Assembly: GCA_964035545.1 (NCBI GenBank)
Contig: OZ037767.1
Location: 32,163,628 to 32,227,627, forward strand
From: Bugula neritina
Lineage: Eukaryota; Bryozoa; Gymnolaemata; Cheilostomatida; Bugulidae
Length of the DNA: 64,000 nucleotides
Direction: 5' to 3'
In this document: positions 12,813 through 25,513 of the stretch, piece by piece
Position numbering within the stretch: position 1 is the stretch's first letter
Layout: every line of letters starts with the position of its first letter
Notes under the pieces: model-generated
Databases searched by the model: none
What the model was told of the DNA's origin: nothing
The model's input: only the letters and a program-made list of their open reading frames with translations
Position numbers and translations under genes: made by a program

Positions 12813-15013
12813 GGAAGTGGTGTGTACAGTTCCATGTTGGATCATATTCTATTTTTTATCTATATTGCTAGATAAAACTCTTTATCTGATACCCCTACGC
12901 ATGTTTGCTGTAGCAGCTATACTTTGTTAAAGCTGTGGCCTTATGTATCATGCATTCAGTAAGACACTTTCCATTTAGTGGGCACCATTAGCTGCATGTT
13001 TCAAGAATTGCATTTTCAAGTCTGTCTGTTTGCTGGGTTTAGAGTTCTCAGGTTGTGGCAGTTATGATGTAGTTGGTTGAGTTTTACAGCACCTGTAGCT
13101 GAGCTTGATATTGTTTCTGTAAGATAGCTTGTACAGCTTGTTGTCATTGGATACTTATTGTTCTAGTATTAATAACATTGCTTTTCAGAGGTACTTCACA
13201 AGATGCTTTACAAGAGCGGTGAGTTATACCATATTATGTTTATTCTTGCTCTTATAGGTTTGAATGTGCTGGTAATATATTTTGGTTTAGGTTTTAGCTT
13301 GTGTGCATATGACTGTAACCTCTTTTGTCAATGACGTTTTGGTGTTCCTGGTGGTTTGTTGGAAGTTGTTTCTAAACCTCTGCCTGATTTTGAGTAGTGA
13401 AAATATTATAATCAGAGTGCAGCATTCTGCCCCATCATTGAAGCTGCCCACGGTGATGTCGGATAGAGAGTTGTCCTCTCTACTCATAGAAAACTACAGG
13501 AAGCTCAGTTTCTGTTAGAGTTGTATATCCTGTAACAAAGGCCTAGTGCAATATTCAGCAAGTCTTCGGTTAAACAGCAATGAATATGCAAGAAATAGTT
13601 AGTGTTGATGCTACCTTGATTGGTGAACTATTAATGGTAGCTGCACATGTATTGGTTGAAATAATTAGAGTTGGTACAATCAAGTTGTTAACTTGGTCTT
13701 TGTATTCAGCTTACATAGACTATTATATCACTATATGAGTATTAATTGTCAGAATATTTCACAGTGACTTGGTGAACAACACTAGAGTGTATCATCATTT
13801 CCACCTTATAGTACGTTGATAGTATTTCAAATATTGTATACATGTGATAGTCTACACTATCACGTGTAACACAAAGTATGAAATGGAGACATATTTACTG
13901 ACTATGTTTTCCAGATATGGGAAATAGACAGTTATGATATGAAATTCATTTAGCATTGCATAATGTATTGATGTATTGATGTTATCATTGCCTATATAAT
14001 GAATACGTAGTGTGGTGAACTTTAACTCCTCTGTTGAGATGCAGATAAACACTCTCTTATGCCGTTTAATCAAGGAAAAGTATTATTTTCTTGTTTATTT
14101 AACCATCGTTAATTAGAAAAACACAAAATTAATTGGCAAAAAAAACTTTAATGAAAATCAGGAAAAATATTAAACAATACAAATGAGTAAGACAGTGCAC
14201 TAATTTGTATGTTCAAGATTGTTGCGATATTTTAATGTATACTATTTATAAAAGTTGTATTATTAAAGCTGCAATTTAAATGAAAATAAGAAAATATAGT
14301 ATAAGTCAGTTACTCAGTGTTTTGATTGGTATCTATTCAAGTTGGAGTTTTATGTTCAACATAGTAAATATAGCTGTTATATTTTGTTATACTACTTAGA
14401 AATACAATTGCCTTGTGTGGAGCCGTCTTTTTATGTGTCAAGTTTTGACTAAGCATTGCATAAAGTGACTTTGCTAACAAATATTATATAACTCATTGTC
14501 TTGCCTTTTTGTAGTGCTGCTGGTTATTTATATTGCAAAATTACTTATTTTTTAATTGTTATATGCGTAAAATCTTGGTTGATATAAAAATGGCACAAGT
14601 CAATGTTGATGATTTCACATTTTGTAACTGGATTTATTTGAAATAGTTCAGCAATAAGACTCAATGGGAAAGTAAAAACAATAGCTCTTTTATTTCTAAA
14701 CTATAAATATAAAATAAATTATATATTATGTAAATATCGGGAGAAAATACAAAATTCAACAAAAAATAATATCATTACAACTAGTTAGATGTAAATATTA
14801 TAAATGTTATTTTGATATGAATTCTTCACTCACAATGGAGGTATAATAACTTCATATAAGAACATCGGATAACCTTGGTGTATGATATTGCTGTCTATTG
14901 CATAATTCGTTGACTTTTATAGATAAGTAGAGACTGATAAGCATATAAAAAGGAAAAACAATATCCTTAAAAATAAACTAAAAAATTTGTGTATATATTA
15001 GAGAATATAAAAC
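12813..15013. other. intergenic between PAN gene and transporter B
   Basis: Mostly AT-rich unique sequence. Two short stretches look weakly exon-like on the plus strand: 13187-13218, framed by TTTTCAG and GTGAGT, and about 13423-13518, an open run containing LKLPTVMSDRELSS. Neither connects to a gene, so neither is called. Confidence 0.4.
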
Positions 15014-18000
15014 CTATAATATGTCTGTAGTGTTTATAAAACAAGGCGGGACTAAAGTGGCGGGATTTGCTAACGCTGCAATGGCTGAGTAAGTGGAGAT
15101 AACTCCCCCTACCAGTCCTATAGTTATCATAAACACAGCAAATATCTTCTCGTGCAGCTCTATCGATCTACAAACAGCGGGCAACTCCATTATCAGATAT
15201 ATATATATAAATATGTGTGTTACTAGAGAGTAGACAACTCTAGGTACGTTACTATAGAGTAGACAACTCTAGGTACGTTACTCACCTGCGCGGCCAGCCT
15301 CGGTTGTCCATAGAACAGAGTTTCCAGTAGAAGGCGCAGGGGAAGACGAAACTGAGTAGAGTTGTGGTGGACCCACCAATCAGAGAGAGAATAGGACCGA
15401 AATGCGGCACTAACTCGCCGACCAATAAGGCGAGAAGTGTGCACGCAGTTCTTGTTACAACCCGTTTCCACGTGAATCCTACAAATAGCATTCAACTGAC
15501 AAATGGCTATGAAGTTACCGTGGCAACCGAGCAAGTATATCCTGTTCAGAATGTATCCATGCTATAGACATGGCTGGTCTATTTAGTGTTTAGTAGAGAG
15601 TCATATTTCAGTGAGACAGTGAAGAGAGTCAACTCACGAGGGGGTACTTTGAACAGCTTCTCCACTCCTTGACACAAGGGGTTGATGACGATGGTGAATG
15701 CTGACAGCAGGTGTAGACAGATGAGAACCTGTACCAAGTAATACATCCAGGTGGGGTGGGCCTTGAGCGTGTCCAGTATGTTGTCACTCAGATTGCTGCC
15801 GAGCAGTGAATAGCCAACAGCAGCAACAGGAAGGTAGAGCACCATGAGGACTAGAAATATGCACAATGATTAGAGTGTGTGATAATGTGACCTTCTTATC
15901 AGCTGATAATGTGACCTTCTTATCAGCTGGTAGAGCAGATGGTAGAGCAGATGGTAGAGCAGATGGTAGAGCAGATGGTAGAGCAGCTGGTAGAGCAGAT
16001 GGTAGAGCAGATGGTAGAGCAGATGGTAGAGCAGATGATAGAGCAGCTGGTAGAGCAGATGGTAGAGCAGATGGTAGAGCAGATGGTAAAGCAGCTGGTA
16101 GAGCAGATGGTAAAGCAGATGGTAGAGCAGATGGTAGAGCAGCTGGTAGAGCAGATGGTAAAGCAGATGGTAGAGCAGATGGTAGAGCAGATGGTAGAGC
16201 AGCTGGTAGAGCAGATGGTAGAGCAGATGGTAGAGCAGATGGTAGAGCAGCTGGTAGAGCAGATGGTAAAGCAGATGGTAGAGCAGATGGTAGAGCAGCT
16301 GGTAGAGCAGATGGTAGAGCAGATGGTAGAGCAGCTGGTAAAGCAGCTGGTAGAGCAGATGGTAGAGCAGATGGTAGAGCAGCTGATAGAGCAGCTGGTA
16401 AAGCAGATGGTAGCACAGCTGATAGAACTGAACATCGTGTGACAAACTCATGTGACAAAACAGTCATATGTGAGTAAAGCAACTAGTTGGCTTTAAGATA
16501 ACAATACATACACAAGTTCAGTCATGTAGTTTAAAGAAAACAACTCCTGGATAAACTGAAGCTCCCAATAAATACCTGCGAAGCCCAAGAACACAGCCCG
16601 AGGGAAGTCTGTGGTGACTCCCATGTCGTGTTGAATTGTAGGGAAGGCGGAGGCGCCCCCGAAAGAGAAGAGTATTGTACCAAAGGCTAGAGCGAAGGAC
16701 TTCACGTCTATAGGCGTGTGAGTGACCTTGGAGGGCAGGTTGGTTGAGGAATATGAGGCTATGGCTGCTATGAGAAACCCGCAAGCTATGGCAGTGGCTA
16801 CTGTGGCTCCAACAGCTATTGGCCTGAAGGGAACACAAGTTGACACACACTGAGATACTACACTCTCACTCTCTGCTTATTGTTACTTGAATTGTTTGTC
16901 ACCGCAGAGGGCTAAGGCACTCTGTGTTGAGCTGATGAGGGGACAACTCCATACAACACCCTAACATATAGGACGAGGGAAAACTCACCAGAAGTCCTTT
17001 GGGGTGCCGAGCCACACGAAGGGGGTGAGGATGGCCACAAGAATGATCATCCAGAAGCAGGGAGAGAAACCAAGAGCCGGAACCTGCTGGAAGACGGCGC
17101 TAAAGTTGGTGGCTGCCAGCAGCATAAAGACCACCGAAACTCCAAAGAGGGTGAGGCTGACACAGACGGTCACTAAAATTCTGTGGAAATAGTGGTTGTG
17201 TATAGTGGTTATGTATAGTGGTTGTGTATAGTGGTTGTGTATAGTGGTTGTGTATAGTGGTTGTGTATAGTGGTTGTGTATAGTGGTTATGTATAGTGGT
17301 TGTGTAGAGTGGTTGTGTATAGTGGTTGTGTATAGTGGTTGTGTATAGTAGTTATGTATAGTGGTATAGTGGTTATGTATAGTGGTATAGTGGTTGTGTA
17401 TAGTGGTTGTGTATAGTGGTTGTGTATAGTGGTTGTGTATAGTGGTTTAGTGGTTACCTTCCAGCCCTACCGAATGCCTCAAAGCCGATGGCGGGGTAGG
17501 GGTCCCGGCACTGCTCCTGGTACTCCGGGAATCTCTCCTCCAGAATCAGCCAGCAACGTCCCAGTAGGATTCCACAACAACCAACCGCCACACAGCAGAA
17601 GGCAAGTATTACGAGTCCGATCCAGCCTATAAAGTATAACACAGCAACTATACAGTATAACAACTATACAGTATAACATACTATACAGTATAACATACTA
17701 TACAGTATAACATACTATACAGTATAACACCTATACAGTATAACGTCTATACAGTATAACATCTATACAGTATAACAACTATACAGTATAACATACTATA
17801 CAGTATAACATACTATACAGTATAACATACTATACAGTATAACACCTATACAGTATAACGTCTATACAGTATAACATCTATACAGTATAACAACTATACA
17901 GTATAACACCTATACAGTATAACACCTATACAGTATAACACCTATACAGTATAACACCTATACAGTATAACATACTATACAGTATAACATCTATACAGTA

Positions 18001-18904
18001 TAACACCTATACAGTATAACATACTATACAGTATAACATCTATACAGTATAACATCTATACAGTATAACAACTATACAGTATAACGTCTATACAGTATAA
18101 CGTCTATACAGTATAACGTCTATACAGTATAACAACTATACAGTATAACATATTACTAAACTGAGAGTAAAAGACTGAGAGTAATAGAAGGGGTACCTGT
18201 GTTCTCCACTGCCTTAGGTAGGGCAAGTACTCCGCTCCCCGCCATTTCTCCCACAATAAACACCATAGCAGTCCCAACAGTAAGTTTGTGAGCTGCATGA
18301 GCAGCATTGCTGCTGGAGCCACCATTCTTATCATTCAATAAAATACAAAGCCAAATTCAAATGTTGCTATGCGGAATCATATATCTGTTTACTATTGTCC
18401 ATTCAAGACGAATATATGAATGTGAAATATAGCTACTTTGTTTCCGTGAATAAATTTGAAAACACTATAGTATTAACATGCGTGTTATTGCAGTAACCTG
18501 CACCACTTGAATTAGGTGACAAAATAAGTAATTTAAGTTTTAACTCATAATTTTAGGCATTAAAATATAATAATTATCAAATTAGAAACAAATAACTCAT
18601 GAATTAAAATATTAAAAGTTAAAAAGCAAGTTATAATCGTAGTGATAGTACAAGTTTTCACTGTAAGTAAAACATTTAAAGTAGCTGTAATTGTAAAAAC
18701 TACACAAGTTAAAGCTCGGTTTTGTAATAGTAAAAGTATTAATATTATTAATTATCATTTTAACATTTCAAGCACCAAATTATTACTCACATCAACTGCT
18801 AAGAGAGCTTCTCTCTCCGACTCTGCCTCTCCCTTTAAAATGCTGGCATGCGGATACTCTCCACTGGGATTCCCTGAATCATCTTTCGACTCTCTAGCAC
18901 CCAT
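15014..18904 (-). CDS. AAAP-family amino-acid transporter, copy B
   Basis: Eight minus-strand exons: 18904-18791, 18326-18197, 17626-17458, 17180-16989, 16823-16576, 15850-15638, 15478-15286 and 15167-15014 (TAG). The product is 470 aa. Exon lengths 169/192/248/213/193/154 match copy A (169/192/245/213/193/151) with the same phases. The N-terminus ([16 protein letters not shown]..) is a soluble tail of about 50 residues before TM1. TM1 has [14 protein letters not shown], the loop is [21 protein letters not shown], and a later helix has [20 protein letters not shown]. It is a multi-pass transporter of the Aa_trans fold with unknown substrate; SLC32/SLC36-type relatives are the natural comparison. 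The main difference from copy A is the N-terminal tail. Introns hold three separate minisatellites. Confidence 0.92.
15926..16420. repeat. 12-bp minisatellite (AGCAGATGGTAG) in transporter B intron 5
   Basis: About 41 copies, with AGCAGCTGGTAG and AGCAGATGGTAA variants arranged in a higher-order pattern. It produces false open frames on both strands. Confidence 0.95.
17185..17452. repeat. 13-bp minisatellite in transporter B intron 3
   Basis: About 19 copies of TATAGTGGTTGTG starting next to the donor of the exon at 17626-17458. The first intronic bases (GTAACCACTAAACCACTATAC on the minus strand) already resemble the unit. Confidence 0.93.
17640..18152. repeat. approx. 17-bp minisatellite (CTATACAGTATAACA) in transporter B intron 2
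   Basis: About 30 copies of a partly palindromic unit. Lengths alternate by one base (AACATACTAT, AACACCTAT, AACGTCTAT). Confidence 0.93.
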
Positions 18905-20703
18905 TACGATTATAATTGTGATTCAAATGAAATGGCTAATTAACCAATTCTAAAGACACCACAGACTAAGCGTTCTAGTTCTAATTGAATATCGAGTCCT
19001 GAGACTTAGTTACTACTTACTACTTTGTAACTGCAAAGTAGTCTAAACAAAGTAGACTTTCTTTTGTCTTACTTGTACGCTTAGAGTTACACTTACTGTT
19101 AGTTCAATTTTAAATTCAGAGTTATAATTTTATCTATTTTACCTTTACTTTTAAGTTTTACCTTTATCGTTGTTATATTTATCACAGAGATTTGTTTAAA
19201 TAATAATCATAATGTGCTTAAATTTTAGTTATCATCATACTTTCCTCATAAGTTCAGAATGAAAATAAACGTTGACTTATTACTAAAATTAAAGGGAAGT
19301 ATTACGAAGTTGAAACAAGCGTAACAATACTTGCGGCCATGTTTTTATCATGTGATTGAAAAGGGGGCGTGAAAATTGTAACATGCGTTTGTTCGCAATT
19401 CCTGGTTGCTAGGTATTAACTGCTCGTAACTTAAAACAAATAATAAGAACTTAGTCTATAATTGTTTCTCGTTGCCATTTATTTATCAATGTTATTTGTT
19501 AAACGCCCACTTTTGTAATTACGTCATATTATATTGGCTGCATACACAGGTCCTTTTATAATTATTGCTCTTTGTTTCATGAAATCAGGATTTTGGGTTA
19601 TAAAAGAGACATAAATTTATTGACATATTATATTAATGTCACTTAAAAGTTAGAATTTTAGGGTGAGAGCAGGCATGATACAATCATCTAAGCTTAACAA
19701 GTATTTTATTACAGCTTTTGTGAAACTCGGTTGTGAAGTGTTTAATATATTACCATATAGCTGTTATTTCAATGATATTTATTACTCATCCTATATATCC
19801 CTCTTCTATCACATGAATGTACCAGCAAATAAAATATAAATAAATTAACTTTTTAGATAAATATGTACACCTATGTCAATTTACATGCTTTGGTTTCTCA
19901 TTACAAGAGTTGATAGATGACACACTTAGGGTGACAGAGATTGCTAAGCGCTTGCAAGGTGCTTGTTAACAGCTCACTCTAGGCCATTCCCAGTCTTTCA
20001 TAAAGCTTTATCAACATTGCATTAAGGGGGAATATATCATAAATATTTACAATTACTTGATCTGAAGATTTTAGTTGCAAAATAGTATCTATGTTATTAA
20101 ACACAAATCACTCATACTTTTATATAATCTTGACAGTAATAATTTAAACATAATTTTTAAGTACCTTTCACAGACAAAATGTCATAAATTGCAAACAATG
20201 TTTTTAGTGAGTTGATTCTAGCAAAATCATTGAAGCACTTCTTTTTAAATAAAAAATATATATAATTAAATTATATATTTATTATTTAGCACAATTATAC
20301 TAAATAGTTGATAATATTATTACTCTATTTTCTGATATAGTATATATATTTATACTTTATTTTCTGATAGAGCATATATATTATTAGCACATTTCATAAC
20401 TACAGTGAACTATAGATAGATGCAGAGGCTGCTGTGTAACTTGAAGCTATAAGTAAAAGTATGGGTCAATAAGCAGTACAAGATCAGCACTTAAAACTAC
20501 TGAAGATAAATTAATAAACTAATTTTAATATTATTGTTCATAGCATAATTGTTTTGACTAAACATCTGCATGCATAAACTAATTTTGTTGATAATTGAAT
20601 TGTATTGTGGAAATGAGTTGACACAACAGACCCTTTCTGCTATGCAAGCAGTTTAGTTTTGTTCACAGCTAATGAAATGATAACAAAACAGAGATAATTG
20701 TAA
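18905..20703. other. intergenic, possible bidirectional regulatory region
   Basis: This separates the divergent starts of transporter B and the first candidate androglobin first exon. It is AT-rich unique DNA. I see no exon, repeat array or RNA gene. Confidence 0.4.
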
Positions 20704-20774
20704 ATGCAGCAGTCAAACTCTGATCATATTGTAAATGCTAGTGAAGAGTTACCACTCAGTGAATCTACATATAG
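20704..20774 (+). CDS. candidate androglobin alternative first exon V1
   Basis: ATG through 23 codons to a phase-2 donor (TAT AG|GTAGGG). The peptide is MQQSNSDHIVNASEELPLSE then STY, acidic and Ser-rich, unlike the basic later variants. The -3 base is T, a weak start context. Joined to the acceptor at 33758 it makes Arg (AG+A) and stays in frame. It is the farthest upstream and least certain member because I found it by looking for the phase-2 pattern. Confidence 0.4.
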
Positions 20775-20888
20775 GTAGGGGATAATTTAACTTTATAATG
20801 TTACTGATTTTCTGAGCTGTTTTCATCTCCCTCAAAACGCTCTATCAAGTTAAATTACAAATGCTATGCTAGGAATATTCTAATTACT

Positions 20889-21966
20889 ATATATCACTGT
20901 ATTATTATATTACTACCTTCTTAGATATACATATTACACATACTATATATTATTATATTACTACCTTCTTAGATATACATATTACACATACTATATATTA
21001 TTATATTACTACCTTCTTAGATATACACATTACAAATACTATATATTATTATATTACTACCTTCTTAGATATACATATTACACATACTATATATTATTAT
21101 ATTACTGTCTTCTTAGATATACATATTACACATACTATATATTATTATATTACTACCTTCTTAGATATACATATTACACATACTATATATTATTATATTA
21201 CTGCCTTCTTAGATATACATATTACACATACTATATATTATTATATTACTACCTTCTTAGATATACATATTACACATACTATATATTATTATATTACTAC
21301 CTTCTTAGATATACATATTACACATACTATATATTATTATATTACTACCTTCTTAGATATACATATTACACATACTATATATTATTATATTACTACCTTC
21401 TTAGATATACATATTACACATACTATATATTATTATACTACTATACTACCTTCTTAGATATACATATTACACATACTATATATTATCATATTACTACCTT
21501 CTTAGATATACATATTACACATACTATATATTATTATATTACTACCTTCTTAGATATACATATTACACATACTATATATTATTATATTACTGTCTTCTTA
21601 GATATACATATTACACATACTATATATTATTATATTACTACCTTCTTAGATATACATATTACACATACTATATATTATTATATTACTACCTTCTTAGATA
21701 TACACATTACACATACTATATATTATTATATTACTACCTTCTTAGATATACATATTACACATACTATATATTATTATATTACTACCTTCTTAGATATACA
21801 TATTACACATACTATATATTATTATATTACTACCTTCTTAGATATACACATTACACATACTATATATTATTATATTACTACCTTCTTAGATATACATATT
21901 ACACATACTATATATTATTATATTACTACCTTCTTAGATATACATATTACACATACTATATATTAT
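20889..21966. repeat. 48-bp minisatellite, about 22 copies
   Basis: Units contain TATTACTACCTTCTTAGATA and are almost identical. The array ends 18 bp before the ATG of first-exon candidate V2, so it would lie in that exon's promoter or 5' UTR. Confidence 0.95.
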
Positions 21967-21983
21967 TTCATAGACCAAAATCC

Positions 21984-22078
21984 ATGTCACTTTCATCCTT
22001 CGGGGCCACAAGAACATCTCCCAACTCAAGCAAAGGGAAGAAGATCTCATTCCATGCATTAAGCAGTTTGCTTGTGAA
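21984..22078 (+). CDS. candidate androglobin alternative first exon V2
   Basis: ATG through 31 codons to a phase-2 donor (GTG AA|GTGAGT, near consensus). The peptide starts MSLSSFGATRTSPNSSKGKK and is Ser/Lys-rich. Junction codon with 33758 is AAA (Lys). The antisense strand of the same stretch is also open, but the plus-strand reading ends at a consensus donor and matches the other members. Confidence 0.55.
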
Positions 22079-22104
22079 GTGAGTCAAATTTAACTGTTAG
22101 TTAG

Positions 22105-22388
22105 ATACACTGCCCAGTATATAAGTATATATTATAGTGTGTATATACATACATCTACTAGCATATAAGTATATAAGTATATATATTATAGTGTGTATAT
22201 ACATACATATACTAGACACACTGCCCAGTATATAAGTATATATTATAGTGTGTATATACATACATCTACTAGCATATAAGTATATAAGTATATATATTAT
22301 AGTGTGTATATACATACGTATACTAGCATATAAGCATATAAGTATATGAGTATATATTATAGTGTGTATATACACATACATCTACTAG
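22105..22388. repeat. AT-rich repeat (ATATTATAGTGTGTATATAC)
   Basis: Five imperfect copies of a unit of about 45-80 bp, immediately downstream of V2. Confidence 0.8.
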
Positions 22389-22810
22389 CAAAGACCTTGC
22401 GGTGGAATGATTGGGATTAAACTGTTTACAAGATGTAATAGGGTAATGAGCTAACACTTTTCATTATTTGTTTTCACTTCTCAAGACAAGTTTTCACCAC
22501 TTATAGTAAGTCTAAGATACTGGCAGTCAAACTGAGAGAGACTGCTGAGTAGAAATGTACACAAATCAGCAACTTAAGAGATCAGCTCCAACCAACTGGC
22601 AGCTCAGGTTATATTTAATCAGTTTATTTAGCTCCTTAAGTCTAATCTGTGCACATATAAATACATTTAGAGCAGCTGTCATAAATATATTGAAAGTTTT
22701 TATTTCTAAATTAAAACTGCAATAGTTATAAATCTTGGAATACAATTATTATATTCATTGAGCTGAGGGAAGATCTGAAACGATATCTGAGGATTTAACT
22801 TAGCTTTGCT

Positions 22811-23172
22811 ATGAGCTTTCACAACCGACCTCAAATCAAACCTAACAGATTTTGTGCAGCAGCAAAATCAGTTATCAAGTTGAAGAAAGAAAATGGAAAG
22901 ACAACTGGAAGTAAAAAATTGCTTGATTTTGACTCTCGTAAAACAGATTTGACAGGAATCAGCTTTAAAACTGCCTTCAACACCAAAGACTTGACTTTAT
23001 CTGCCAGAAACAACTTGACTCTACCTGCCAGAAACAACTTGACTCTACCTGCCAGAAACAACTTGACTTTACCTGCCAGAAACAACTTGACTTTACCTGA
23101 CAGAAACAACTTGACTCTACCTGCCAGAAACAACTACCGTAGTCCATCTCCAAGTTCTCTAAACCCTTCCAG
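22811..23172 (+). CDS. candidate androglobin alternative first exon V3 with coding repeat
   Basis: ATG (context GCTATG) followed by 120 codons to a phase-2 donor (TCC AG|GTGTGT). The frame stays open beyond the donor to a TAA at 23282, so an unspliced 157-aa product is the alternative. The basic N-terminus (MSFHNRPQIKPNRF..) leads into a tandem 24-bp coding repeat at about 22991-23133, giving LTLPARNN six to seven times, then a Ser/Pro stretch (RSPSPSSLNPS). Joined to 33758 it makes Arg. No known domain is visible. Confidence 0.55.
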
Positions 23173-24082
23173 GTGTGTTGTAACTCTATCAGAAATAAAT
23201 TCAAAAGTTACCAAAGTTTTGAAACAAAATCTTGCGATTCTTGAGCTTGTCACTGACTGGTATTCAAAGTGCAACGTTGATTAATAATACTCCAATAACT
23301 TGTAGCCTTTTTATGTCATATGTCATTGACTTCTTCCATATCCTCATTGACCTCTTTAATCAGAGCAAATATCTTGTTTTAGTGATTATTCTGAGAGCCC
23401 TTTTAATGAACTGGTTTTAGTTTTAGTTAAAAATTCGTTTTATTTTTCATGCGCATATAACTGTAGTACAAGAGATCAAAGAATTATCCTCTCTTGACAC
23501 AGCTGAAAAATAACATCCATTGTATTTTAAAGTAGTTATATTCCCTATGCTATAATTATACATAAATCATTCTCCTTGAGTTGTATTTTTAAAGTCAAGA
23601 AGTATAGCAACCGACAGAATTAAATGTACCATATCAGTATTCTCTCTTGAAACACATTCTAGTCTTCATTTCCCATTCTTTGCAGCAAATCACTTGTAAG
23701 TCATGAGTATTATGTAGTTGAAGAGTTTAATGGATGGTATTGTGTATTGCTTGATGCCAAGGGTTGCTATGTTAACGCAATTCTGCTCCGACAGTTTTAG
23801 AGAATAAATTACAACATAAACACAGACTCTACAATAGAGTTCAATTATTGCTAAAGTAGGCACTGCCTTTATTCTATTGTGTAGAAAGCAAAATCCACAT
23901 TGTTTTAAGCTTTTAGCTCTACTTTGACTTTACACACTGCATTATCACACAGAATACAGCCACGACACTCTAGGGCAGGTGCTTTATATGCAAGGATAAT
24001 CTAGCTGCCTGTAAAACAGCCTAGCATGGTGAATTTTGCTTGAGTAGATAGCTATACCAATCAAATAGAGTATTAGAGACTT

Positions 24083-24096
24083 GTTGCTATGACGAC
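24083..24096 (+). promoter_or_regulatory. X-box-like (RFX) motif at V4 start
   Basis: GTTGCTATGACGAC fits the nematode X-box consensus RTHNYYWTRRNRAC at every position. RFX factors and FOXJ1 drive ciliary genes, and androglobin is known as a cilia- and sperm-linked gene. Overlap with the ATG is unusual, so this may be chance. Confidence 0.25.
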
Positions 24097-24159
24097 GCCA
24101 ACAACTAAGGGCAAGGACAAAGCGAGTAGGCTGTCCAGCGCAAGTCCAGCTGTGAAAGT
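24089..24159 (+). CDS. candidate androglobin alternative first exon V4
   Basis: ATG plus 23 codons ending at a strong phase-2 donor (AAA GT|GTAAGT). The peptide starts MTTPTTKGKDKASRLSSASP and is Thr/Ser/Lys-rich. Junction codon GTA (Val). The start codon lies inside an X-box-like sequence (24083-24096). Confidence 0.6.
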
Positions 24160-24387
24160 GTAAGTTGTAACATTTACAGACTTGGGATAATTTAAGTCAG
24201 ACTTGAGATACTTGAAATGGTCAGTTGTACTCAACTCTCAACTTGGCTTGCCTTGAGAATATGCTAGGTACAAACAAGTAGATGTGTGTTACTTATTACA
24301 CTCTCATAGGCATACATTGTGATATTACTTTTACATAATCAGCTCAACATCATATACGCTCTAGCAAATAATTCTACTATAACACAC

Positions 24388-25070
24388 TTTCATAGCACTC
24401 ACTTTCCTAGCACACACTCCTATAGCACACACTCCTATAGCACACACTCCTATAGCACACACTCCTATAGCATACACTTCTATAGCACACACTCCTATAG
24501 CACACACTCCTATAGCACACACTCCTATAGCACACACTCCTATAGCACACACTCCTATAGCACACACTCCTATAGCACACACTTCTATAGCACACACTCC
24601 TATAGCACACACTTCTATTGCATACACTCCTATAGCACACACTCCTATAGCAAATACTCTCATAGCACACACTTCTATAGCACACACTTCTATAGCACAC
24701 ACTCCTATAGCACACACTTCTATTGCATACACTCATATAGCACACACTCCTATAGCAAATACTCTCATAGCAAATACTCCTATAACACACAATCCTACAG
24801 CACACAATCCTATAGCACACACTCCTATAGCACACAATCCTACAGCACACAATCCTATAACACACACTTCTATAACACACACTCCTATAGCACACAATCC
24901 TATAGCACACACTTCTATAGCAAATACTCTCATAGCACACACTCCTATAGCACACACTTCTATAGCACACATTCCTATAGCACACACTTCTATAGCACAC
25001 ACTCCTATAGCACACACTTCTATAGCACACACTTCTATAGCACAACCTCTTCTATTATAGCATAGACCTC
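24388..25070. repeat. 15-bp minisatellite (TATAGCACACACTCC)
   Basis: About 45 copies between V4 and V5. It is open in several frames, giving spurious ORFs of up to 248 codons. Confidence 0.95.
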
Positions 25071-25457
25071 TATAGCAAATAATTCGATAGCAAACACTAT
25101 TATAGTATATACTACTATAGCATAATATACTCCCATATAGCAAACACTTCCACTGTGATATGCTATGCCAATATAAATTCCCAGCTCACAAGTATAACTG
25201 TATAACCTAGCAATAACTTGGAGGGACACAATGGCTGGTCTGCTAATTCTTTCACCATAACAATTTATTAATTTGGCACCTTAAAGACAAATAAGATGTT
25301 TTCTATTTGTCTAATGAGCAATTGTTCACGTGTCTTTGAGTTTGGCAGTAACTCAGTGCAGATTTGTATTTCAACTAACATAACATTGCTGGGCGGACAT
25401 GTTTGGCAGCGTAAAGCTAGCACTACGAGTCTAACAGCTGTCTGCTTGAACGTCAGC

Positions 25458-25513
25458 ATGCAGGGCAGCTCTAAAAGGAGTTTCAGGGCAACAAGTTCTC
25501 TCATAGGCAAGCT
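25458..25513 (+). CDS. candidate androglobin alternative first exon V5
   Basis: ATG (AGCATG, purine at -3) plus 18 codons, MQGSSKRSFRATSSLIGK, to a strong phase-2 donor (CT|GTAAGT). Junction codon CTA (Leu). Short, basic and Ser-rich like its neighbours. Confidence 0.6.

Noticed and set aside
15784-16482. Four to five overlapping ORFs with Ala/Leu/Pro, Arg/Ala/Asp or Glu/Gln repeats
   Set aside because: Frames of the 12-bp satellite in transporter B intron 5; the flanking exons splice across it in phase.
20889-21966. CRISPR-like regular repeats
   Set aside because: The units are head-to-tail with no unique spacers, in a eukaryotic locus. It is a minisatellite; the same applies to all other arrays here.
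21968-22099. Minus-strand exon ending LVAPKDESDMDFGL then stop
   Set aside because: It looked coding at first, but it is the antisense of V2. The plus-strand frame ends at a consensus phase-2 donor and fits the first-exon array.
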